A DNA stretch of 10,095 nt, taken from assembly GCA_024763115.1 (NCBI GenBank), contig JANTGB010000059.1, forward strand, positions 1 through 10,095, given 5' to 3'. Positions 1 to 5,472 of the stretch are shown piece after piece. This stretch comes from Desulfobulbaceae bacterium. GTDB taxonomy: Bacteria; Desulfobacterota; Desulfobulbia; Desulfobulbales; SURF-16. A program made the translations under genes and the position numbers. The notes below the pieces were generated by a model, which was not told the DNA's origin, ran no database searches, and saw nothing but the letters and a program-made list of their open reading frames with translations. Each line of letters starts with the position of its first letter. The stretch's first letter is position 1.

Positions 1-436
1 CGAGGGAAGAACCGATCTGGACAATTGGCCCTTCCCGCCCGACTGAGCCGCCGGTGCCGATACAGATAGCCGAAGCCAGAGATTTTATTACCGCCACCCG
101 TGGCCTGATCCTTCCTCCCCGAAGGGCCACCGCCTCCATAACCTCAGGAACCCCATGGCCTTTGGCCTCCCTGGCAAATAAATATATGATCGGCCCGTAA
201 ACAAGTCCGCCGAGAGCCGGAATAATCAGGAGATGAAAGGGCGAAATAACGCCCAGAAAATTGCCTAAGACATCAAAGGAAAGATATTGTACCGAATTTA
301 TCAGCCAGCGAAAAAAAACCGCGCCAATCCCGGCCCCTACCCCGACCAGAATAGCCATCGGAATCAGCCGTACCGGGCCGAAGACATAAATATTCCGCCA
401 ATTAAAGAGATTTTGTTCCGTATTTTTCAGCATCAT
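1..436 (-). CDS. ClC family chloride channel/antiporter, N-terminal part (cut by window edge)
   Basis: The gene reads in from base 436 and leaves the window after 145 codons, so only the first third of a ClC transporter is present. ClC proteins are inner-membrane dimers that conduct chloride or exchange it for protons. Visible signatures are GHGVPEV (residues 93-99), at the position of the family GSGIP anion-binding motif, and GREGPIVQIG (133-142), in which E135 matches the gating/proton glutamate of ClC proteins. Hydrophobic helices lie at about 22-45, 66-88 and 115-130. The serine of GSGIP is replaced by histidine here; from memory GHGVP occurs in a distinct bacterial ClC subgroup, so this looks like a clade trait rather than damage. 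The start is a double ATG (436 or 433) with only a weak AGAGA ribosome site, close behind a palindromic repeat. Such subgroup members often carry C-terminal CBS domains, which cannot be seen here. No functional link to flagella is evident. Confidence 0.93.
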   Translation of the reverse strand, partial: MMLKNTEQNLFNWRNIYVFGPVRLIPMAILVGVGAGIGAVFFRWLINSVQYLSFDVLGNFLGVISPFHLLIIPALGGLVYGPIIYLFAREAKGHGVPEVMEAVALRGGRIRPRVAVIKSLASAICIGTGGSVGREGPIVQIGSSL

Positions 437-446
437 ATTGTCTCTA

Positions 447-462
447 TGTAACTGCTCACAGG
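447..462 (+). repeat. Left 16-base inverted repeat bracketing the glycosyltransferase
   Basis: TGTAACTGCTCACAGG here is the exact reverse complement of 1909-1924. The pair encloses about 1.45 kb holding only the glycosyltransferase gene and its flanks. The ends read TGTAAC and GTTACA from outside in. I see no target-site duplication outside them (left flank ends TCTCTA, right flank starts AAAATT). Confidence 0.75.
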
Positions 463-518
463 ATACCGGATCTTCGAAGTCCCAAACGAACGAATCTAAG
501 GCACTGGTAAACACTTAC
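447..518 (-). repeat. Imperfect palindromic repeat, copy 1, just upstream of the ClC gene
   Basis: On the minus strand the 5' arm (518 to 500, GTAAGTGTTTACCAGTGCC) can pair with the 3' arm (466 to 447, GGTATCCTGTGAGCAGTTAC), with one mismatch, one small internal loop and four G-U pairs. The space between can form a further short stem. Bases 472-514 match 10053-10095 at 36 of 43 positions, so this is one of two copies of a dispersed element in the window. It ends 10 bases before the ClC start codon. It could be a mobile palindromic repeat (MITE or ERIC-like) or a leader structure. Confidence 0.65.
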
Positions 519-545
519 AGGACTGAAGGTTATCGTAAATTTTGT

Positions 546-563
546 GCCCTGGTGAACGGTTAC
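546..563 (-). repeat. Extra 5'-arm copy of the palindromic repeat family
   Basis: Plus-strand GCCCTGGTGAACGGTTAC (546-563) is an imperfect direct repeat of 501-518 (14 of 18 identical). Read on the minus strand it is a second possible 5' arm, GTAACCGTTCACCAGG, able to pair with the 3' arm at 447-461 over about 14 pairs with one mismatch and one bulge. The two 5' arms therefore compete for one 3' arm. It lies only 7 bases after the glycosyltransferase stop codon. Confidence 0.5.
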
Positions 564-570
564 TCTCTAT

Positions 571-1788
571 TTAATTTTTCAAACCCCACCTCCTGCTCTT
601 CCCCCACAAAGAAAACATGATGCCGATATGGGCAATCAACATGGCATCATAGGGCAGGCGAAAACGGATACGCGGTAGAAAAAGGGCATGGAACAGGGCG
701 CTGACCAGATATATGGCAACCAGCAGCGATTCTGTTTTTGATAACGGTACCCTGCCGCTTGCCAAGAGGCGGAGGAAAAGGCAGATTAGCAGAGGATAAT
801 AGGTGACAAACATGATCACGCTGCGCAGTATATCAAATTCATTGCTTAAATAAAGGTTATTACGAAAATTAAAATAATCCAGCAGCTTGAGCAGATAGAG
901 TTTCAGGGCTGCGCCGGTATGTTCAGTCCAGAACTCCATGGTTTTACGCAGATAAAAGCTGTTCTGCTCTATTTCCGGCAACTTGCCGGCCTCTATGTAG
1001 TAATCATCATAGATATAATTATACCAGCCCGACAAAGATGTATTGGGGTTATTGCCTATATAAAGCGTATCACCGCCATGGGAGGTAATGGGAATAAAAC
1101 GATCAAAGACTTTATAATTGCGATAGCTCCAGATTGATATGCACATTACGGCAACAATCGCGGCAACAATCCCTTTGCCGATCATGGGGTAATTACGCGG
1201 GAAAAATAGCCAAAGGACAACCAGCGGCGGGATAAAAACGCCGGTGGGGTGGGTCATTATAAGTAATGCGGAGAGCAGGCCGAGCATCACAGCCTGCCGG
1301 TAACCGAAGTTTTTGACAATTGCCAGCCGAATAATAATTAGCAGGATCAGGGTGTAGATGGTCTGGGTATAAAGAGTGCCTGCCGTATAAAACAATACCC
1401 CGTAACTTATCATCAATATTGCTGATACCCCTGCCCCGCATTGGGCTTTTTCATGCCTCAGGATTGAACGGATAACATACGCGCACAGGGAAAGAGCAAT
1501 AAAATTAAGAAAACGCAACAGAAAAATCGGGGCGCCAAGCCTGATAAAAAGAGCTAGAAAAAGAGGATATATGGGCGGGAATATGGCAGTTGGTTCTGTT
1601 CCGTTAATTGAATAGCCATTGCCGGCAACCAGATTCAGCCCGATTTGATAATATTGTCTTTCATCAGGAAAACGAATTACGTCGCCAAGATACAGGGAAT
1701 AACAAAATCCGGCGCTGAGGAAAAAAAGTGCGGCAAGATGAACGATAATATCGCTACGTTTACTCAGGAATTTAAATAAGTTGACCAT
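571..1788 (-). CDS. Polytopic membrane glycosyltransferase (GT-C fold, ArnT/PMT-like)
   Basis: The protein has 405 residues and about nine to eleven membrane helices, starting at residues 14-34. After the first helix comes the loop motif FPDERQYYQIG (40-50). Its acidic pair D42/E43 sits where GT-C enzymes place the catalytic or metal-binding aspartate of the first periplasmic loop. PTAIFPPIYPLFLAL (66-80) is the typical following segment. RNYKVFDRFIPITSHGGDTLYIGNNP (223-248) and PRIRFRLPYDAML (372-384) match the PMT_2/ArnT pattern of RNY, GNNP and R.RLP. Such enzymes move a sugar from a polyprenyl-phosphate donor on the periplasmic face onto lipid, glycan or protein. The substrate here is unknown; flagellin or lipid A modification would be guesses. 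The start is fixed by an in-frame TGA shortly upstream and by the need for the first helix; the ribosome site GAAGTG is weak. It lies behind a terminator and between inverted repeats, so it is probably not simply part of the flagellar operon. Confidence 0.85.
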   Translation of the reverse strand: MVNLFKFLSKRSDIIVHLAALFFLSAGFCYSLYLGDVIRFPDERQYYQIGLNLVAGNGYSINGTEPTAIFPPIYPLFLALFIRLGAPIFLLRFLNFIALSLCAYVIRSILRHEKAQCGAGVSAILMISYGVLFYTAGTLYTQTIYTLILLIIIRLAIVKNFGYRQAVMLGLLSALLIMTHPTGVFIPPLVVLWLFFPRNYPMIGKGIVAAIVAVMCISIWSYRNYKVFDRFIPITSHGGDTLYIGNNPNTSLSGWYNYIYDDYYIEAGKLPEIEQNSFYLRKTMEFWTEHTGAALKLYLLKLLDYFNFRNNLYLSNEFDILRSVIMFVTYYPLLICLFLRLLASGRVPLSKTESLLVAIYLVSALFHALFLPRIRFRLPYDAMLIAHIGIMFSLWGKSRRWGLKN

Positions 1789-1802
1789 AATTTCACTTCA
1801 AG

Positions 1803-1831
1803 AAAAAAAGAGGTTTTACAGCCGAACCTCT
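1803..1831 (-). terminator. Intrinsic terminator downstream of fliW, directly before the glycosyltransferase
   Basis: On the minus strand AGAGGTT, a 9-base loop and AACCTCT form a perfect 7-bp stem, followed by six further T residues. There is no T tract in the other direction, so it acts on minus-strand transcripts only. It lies about 185 bases after the fliW stop, and its T tract ends about 15 bases before the glycosyltransferase ATG. That leaves no room for a promoter between terminator and gene, so the gene would need read-through. Confidence 0.85.
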
Positions 1832-1943
1832 GCCTGGTCGGTAAGTACGCTGAGACATTTTTCGACCATGAGGGGAGAAAAGGGGACAATGACGGAAAGA
1901 TGCGGTGCCCTGTGAGCAGTTACAAAAATTATTTGGTTCGGCT
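1820..1943 (-). promoter_or_regulatory. Candidate antiterminator/attenuator leader for the glycosyltransferase
   Basis: On the minus-strand RNA the upstream segment AGCCGAACC (1943 to 1935) is perfectly complementary over 9 bases to GGTTCGGCT (1828 to 1820). The latter includes four bases of the 5' terminator stem and five of its loop. Pairing of the two would block the terminator hairpin, which is the classic attenuator layout. No known riboswitch, T-box or leader peptide with a ribosome site is recognised between the segments, so the trigger is unknown. The rest of 1789-2013 shows no gene with a convincing start. Confidence 0.45.
1904..1924 (+). repeat. Right inverted repeat of the glycosyltransferase segment; repeat-family arm
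   Basis: CCTGTGAGCAGTTACA (1909-1924) is the exact reverse complement of 447-462. With its left neighbours, GTGCCCTGTGAGCAGTTAC also resembles, in direct orientation, GTGCCCTGGTGAACGGTTAC near 544-563 (17 matches, one gap). It is therefore a third location of the same arm family, here without an obvious partner arm of its own. Confidence 0.7.
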
Positions 1944-2013
1944 CCTTATGGTTCCTTGATCATCAGAAGCTCTACGCCAATGGCTGACTTACCGGATGAT
2001 ACTCAGTGACATT

Positions 2014-2457
2014 TTAAAAAACCGGATAACATGGATTATATTTAACCGGATCAAGCATAATCTGCCTGGCCAGTTTTTTTTCACTGTTAATTACTACCGG
2101 CCCCAGAAGATTTGCAGTCATTTTCTTTGGGTCTTCTTTCGGGACGGTAAGGATAAGCAATGTGTCAAGTTTTTTGTTCCTGTCAGCCTTCAGTTCTTTT
2201 CTGATATTTTCAGGAACAACCGGTTTGTAGTCCAGGTCAAGGGTCGTGGCCTGAATGACCACAAAGGCAAGCTCCGGGTTATCCACTGCCTGGAGCCACA
2301 TAAACGGAGATTCGGGCTTGTGGGGCCGCAGGATGAAACGGTGGCAGTCGGGAAAACCGAGAATAGGCGCGGACATGGTAATGATTCTCTCCGGATTTAT
2401 TTCAATCGCACCGAAACGGCTGGTGTTGATTTGCATGTATTCTGATTCCCCTGTCAT
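2014..2457 (-). CDS. fliW: Flagellar assembly factor FliW
   Basis: FliW is a small cytoplasmic protein that binds CsrA and relieves its block on flagellin mRNA translation. When free flagellin accumulates, flagellin captures FliW and CsrA represses again. The sequence shows the family pattern: FGAIEINPERIITMSAPILG (residues 15-34), GFPDCHRFIL (34-43), SPFMWLQAVDNPELAFVV (50-67) and LLGPVVINSEKKLARQIML (116-134). At 147 residues it is of usual length. The start overlaps the csrA stop (ATGA), pointing to translational coupling. The ribosome site before this ATG is poor. A second ATG (residue 8, base 2436) follows AGGGG by 11 bases and starts MQINTSRFG, which fits many FliW N-termini; the true start may be there. 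It is the last gene before the terminator. Confidence 0.95.
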   Translation of the reverse strand: MTGESEYMQINTSRFGAIEINPERIITMSAPILGFPDCHRFILRPHKPESPFMWLQAVDNPELAFVVIQATTLDLDYKPVVPENIRKELKADRNKKLDTLLILTVPKEDPKKMTANLLGPVVINSEKKLARQIMLDPVKYNPCYPVF

Positions 2458-2711
2458 TTCTTTTTGCCGGATGAAGCGGCCTGGAAGACATTCGCCAGCT
2501 CGGCCAGATCAGCCGAATCAACCGGCGCTTCCTGGGCCGCTTTTTTATTTTCTTCCAGGATGCGGAGATATATTTCTTCCCGGTGGACTGTAATGTCAGC
2601 CGGAGCCTCAATGCCCAGCTTTACCTGGCCCGGCATAATTTCCAGCACTTTTATGGTTATATTATCGGCAATAGTAATGGCCTCGCCGGTTTTTCTGGCC
2701 AGAATTAACAT
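2454..2711 (-). CDS. csrA: Carbon storage regulator CsrA (translational repressor)
   Basis: CsrA is a homodimeric RNA-binding protein that recognises GGA in hairpin loops near ribosome binding sites, typically blocking translation. Next to fliW it is the expected repressor of flagellin (hag/fliC) mRNA. Residues 1-55 are textbook CsrA, with MLILARKTGEAI carrying R6 and APADITVHREEIYLRI carrying the second RNA-binding arginine of VHREEIY. The 85-residue length comes from a tail of roughly 27 residues (NKKAAQEAPVDSADLAELAN, then on to GKKK) that E. coli CsrA (61 aa) lacks. In the Bacillus system the C-terminal extension of CsrA contributes to FliW binding, so the tail may do the same here. A good ribosome site, AAGGG, lies 6 bases upstream. 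The gene has its own apparent promoter and overlaps fliW by four bases. Confidence 0.97.
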   Translation of the reverse strand: MLILARKTGEAITIADNITIKVLEIMPGQVKLGIEAPADITVHREEIYLRILEENKKAAQEAPVDSADLAELANVFQAASSGKKK

Positions 2712-2725
2712 GGGATACCCTTATC
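2712..2725 (-). promoter_or_regulatory. csrA ribosome binding site in a small hairpin loop
   Basis: On the minus strand GATA (2725-2722) and TATC (2717-2714) can pair around a loop AGGG (2721-2718), which is the Shine-Dalgarno core of csrA. CsrA prefers GG-containing loops, usually GGA, so this could be a site of self-repression. The stem is only four A/T-rich pairs and the loop lacks the final A, so support is weak. Confidence 0.3.
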
Positions 2726-2770
2726 AGAAGGCAGAAGTCAAAAAGGATGACTAGAAAGATGAAAAAATGA

Positions 2771-2799
2771 ATTATATTCAACTTGTTATAAATAGTCAA
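2771..2799 (-). promoter_or_regulatory. Sigma-70-type promoter for csrA-fliW inside the 3' end of flgL
   Basis: On the minus strand TTGACT (2799-2794) and TATAAT (2776-2771) are separated by exactly 17 bases. This is a 5/6 match to the -35 box and a 6/6 match to the -10 box at ideal spacing. The -35 box falls in the last FlgL codons (V-D-Y). Transcription would begin near 2764 and give a csrA leader of about 50 bases. It would let csrA-fliW be expressed without the late flagellar genes upstream. Confidence 0.7.
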
Positions 2800-5470
2800 C
2801 CAGACTGAGCTGCATGGTCTTGGACGCAGCGGACAGGGCTGCCTGGTAGGCCACTTCTTTGGATTTAAGGTCGAGAATGGCCTTGGTTATATCCGTATCC
2901 TGTTTTTCCGCCAGGTTTTCCTGGTTTGCCAGTTCAAGATTTGCGTAAATCTCTTTCTGGATAGTCATCCGGTTGGCCCTGGCTCCAAAATCCGAAATCT
3001 GGGTGGAAAGGTCTGATAATACATCTTCAAAATCGTCCAGGGATTCAGTCAGTCCCTGACTCTGCAGCTGATCAAAATTTACCCCAAAGGTATTAAGGGT
3101 GTTACTGTTGTCATTATTGACGGTAAATGTGTAACGGTCGGCATCGGAACTGTCTATATGTAATTTGCCTTCACTGTCCCAGCTGCTGGTAATTCCCGGT
3201 ATTCCGTTAATTTTGCGGGCAATTGTCTGAGGCGTATCTACGGTTATATCCACCGCGATTTTCATATCCTGTTCCAGGGGAGGATATACGTCATGATCGG
3301 TAACGGTTATGGTAAAATCACCGCTCGAAAATTTTTCCTCCAGTGGTTTTTCATCATCATTTAATGATTCCAGGGGTACATAAAGATTATCCTGGGCATG
3401 GATTCCGGTGACTGAGGTAAAGTTTCCGCCGCGCAGATAATCTTCCATTTCCTTGATTTTCTTAAAAACCTCCGTACTCATGATGGCGTCTTCGCCGTTT
3501 TTGGCAACTTTAATTTTGGTTTTGGCCCCTACCTTGATTTCCATATCCTTTTCGCGATCCCCGCTGTAACGGACATAATTTTCCCGCTGGATGACTGATA
3601 AAATGGAAAGTTTACCATCACCGGCAACATCGGTACTTTCTCCGGTTACTGTTGAACCGCCGGAAACGCCGATTGCCGCAAAGCCCGGTTCTTCTCCTCC
3701 CGGAGGATAGGCGGAAGTGATACTACTTTCCATCATAAAAGTTCTGGGGGAAAGTAATTGCAGTTTTCCGCTGTAAATATTGTCCTGGGGGCCTGGGTCT
3801 GCGCCGTTCAAATGGGTTATATAATTTCCAGTAGCTGTTGTCTCAATATGAAGATTACGTCCGTCTATGGCCTTTAAGGCCAGATGCCCGGTAGAATCGC
3901 GGGTGGCGACAATACCTGTTGCCGCCTGATTATCATTTATTGCGCTTAAAAGAACATTGTCGGTATCATTGCCGACAATTGTTGCGGCACCGGAGGCAAA
4001 GATGTCAACTCCGTTAATAATCAGATCGCCGGAAGAAATTGTCCCGGCTGTCACTGCTACCGGCGCCTGGCGAAATACCGGGGTGACTTCAGCCGTAACC
4101 CCGGTTCCGGGAATAGTCTCGCCACTGCCGTTTATCCAGTCTTCACTGATAGCGTTAATGGCTGCGGCTTTGGCGGCGGCTGATGAATAGGAATTTACAT
4201 CAGAGACTCCGTCGGAACTGATGGTTCCTACCGGGATGCCGTTTATTTCCAGTTCGTCTGCCCCCAGCTGGTAGCCATAGGTCACAATGCCGTCACCTGC
4301 TTCATCAGCAGCGCCTGTATTGCCGCCTCCCAGTCCGATATAGTCCAGGGCGGTATCATCACTGTAATTAGCGCTGGTAACTTGAAAGGCCTCAGGAGAA
4401 GAAAATGATATTTGTCCGGTGTTGCTGCCCGGGCCAACTGCGTGAATACCAGTTGCCAGACCGGAAGTGGCGGCAGGAGGCCCGGCAGGGTTGGCGGTTT
4501 CCGACAGAGCGCTTATGTTTATAGCGCTCTCATCTCCGGCCATGGCATTATAAAGGACAACCTGGTTGACTGGGCCCCCGTTTGTCCCGTCACCAAGCAC
4601 TGCCTCAACCCCGGTTCGGTCGCTGTACTGATTAACAGCCGTTACTGCGTCTGCCGCCGGAGTTGCCCCGCTGGTGGAATAATTAATTGTAATCCCGTTC
4701 AAGGTAAGGCTGACATCAGTGGGGTTATTGTTGGCATTCTCGGCCCCTCCGGCGTAAAGAGTTGTCAGGCCGGCGCTTACCGGTGTGGTTCCGACCGGCC
4801 AGGCAACCCCGTTAACAGCTGTTTTTAAATTGTCGGCGCCGGCCATATTCAGGCCATTGGTTGTGCCGCCGTTTAAGACAACAGCACCGATATCTTCTCC
4901 GTTCAACAGGATATCACCGGCTGCTATACTGGTTGTCCCCACCATGCCGCTGAGATTTGCCGGCAATACCGGGAAAGAATTGCCGTTAATTCGATATCCG
5001 TCAATATAGCCCAGCATAAAGGGAAATGGCTCGGTATCGGTATAGCCTGTAGTCCTGGCTCCGCCAAATACATATTTTCCATCAAATCTGGTATTGGCCA
5101 GGGTAACGGCCTGTTCAAGGAAAACATGAATTTCATCGGCAATATATATTCTTGTCTGCGGGGTCTGGGCGGCGTTAATTGCCATGTTGGCCCGCTCCAT
5201 ACAGGTAGCGGCCAGCTCCTTGATGCCGGTCAGGCTGCTTTCCGCTGCGGCAATCATGGCATCGCCGACATTTATATTATCCTGGTAGTCGCTTATTTCC
5301 GCTAACGTTGAGCGCATTGCCAGGGCGCTGATCATATTTATCGGGTTGTCGGATATCTTCGACATCTGTCGTCCTGAGGAAATCCGGTTATTTATGTTCA
5401 GCATTTCGCTGGTAATTTTATTAAGATTATTTTCTATATTGCTGTAAATGGTGTTCAAGGTAGTTCGCAT
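2786..5470 (-). CDS. flgL: Hook-filament junction protein FlgL (HAP3), very long form
   Basis: FlgL forms the ring between FlgK and the first flagellin. The flagellin-like ends are clear: residues 1-140 (RTTLNTIYSNIENNLNKI; ISSGRQMSKISDNP; YVFGG at 133-137) and 800-894 (LSDLSTQISDFGARANRM; TDITKAILDLKSKEVAYQAA; C-terminal LVDYL). A FlgL-type core strand, YVRYSGDREKDMEIKVG, returns at 632-648. At 894 residues it is nearly three times E. coli FlgL (317). The extra mass is repeated surface modules with flagellin-type IN motifs: GDILLNGEDIG (185-195), ELEINGIPVG (406-415) and GDLIINGVDI (481-490). Two modules end in a glycine-rich GG plus GDG signature (near 381-394 and 602-619). Residues 181-403 and 717-800 match modules in FlgK. 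The start ATG lies two bases after the flgK stop, with an SD-like GGCGGT inside flgK. Confidence 0.94.
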   Translation of the reverse strand: MRTTLNTIYSNIENNLNKITSEMLNINNRISSGRQMSKISDNPINMISALAMRSTLAEISDYQDNINVGDAMIAAAESSLTGIKELAATCMERANMAINAAQTPQTRIYIADEIHVFLEQAVTLANTRFDGKYVFGGARTTGYTDTEPFPFMLGYIDGYRINGNSFPVLPANLSGMVGTTSIAAGDILLNGEDIGAVVLNGGTTNGLNMAGADNLKTAVNGVAWPVGTTPVSAGLTTLYAGGAENANNNPTDVSLTLNGITINYSTSGATPAADAVTAVNQYSDRTGVEAVLGDGTNGGPVNQVVLYNAMAGDESAINISALSETANPAGPPAATSGLATGIHAVGPGSNTGQISFSSPEAFQVTSANYSDDTALDYIGLGGGNTGAADEAGDGIVTYGYQLGADELEINGIPVGTISSDGVSDVNSYSSAAAKAAAINAISEDWINGSGETIPGTGVTAEVTPVFRQAPVAVTAGTISSGDLIINGVDIFASGAATIVGNDTDNVLLSAINDNQAATGIVATRDSTGHLALKAIDGRNLHIETTATGNYITHLNGADPGPQDNIYSGKLQLLSPRTFMMESSITSAYPPGGEEPGFAAIGVSGGSTVTGESTDVAGDGKLSILSVIQRENYVRYSGDREKDMEIKVGAKTKIKVAKNGEDAIMSTEVFKKIKEMEDYLRGGNFTSVTGIHAQDNLYVPLESLNDDEKPLEEKFSSGDFTITVTDHDVYPPLEQDMKIAVDITVDTPQTIARKINGIPGITSSWDSEGKLHIDSSDADRYTFTVNNDNSNTLNTFGVNFDQLQSQGLTESLDDFEDVLSDLSTQISDFGARANRMTIQKEIYANLELANQENLAEKQDTDITKAILDLKSKEVAYQAALSAASKTMQLSLVDYL

Positions 5471-5472
5471 AA

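Noticed and set aside
472..514. A short frame (reading VYQCLRFV on the minus strand) open in both repeat copies, as a conserved small protein
   Set aside because: It has no start codon or ribosome site, and the agreement follows from the nucleotide repeat itself.
1816..1869. A 17-codon leader peptide (ATG at 1869) ending in the terminator loop
   Set aside because: The stop position is suggestive, but no ribosome binding site precedes the ATG and there is no run of a regulatory amino acid.
1880..1920. Minus-strand CACAGGGCA resembles part of the c-di-GMP-I (GEMM) riboswitch core
   Set aside because: The second conserved block (GACGCAAAGC-type) and the tetraloop helix are absent; the string is explained by the repeat arm GTAACTGCTCACAGGGCACC.
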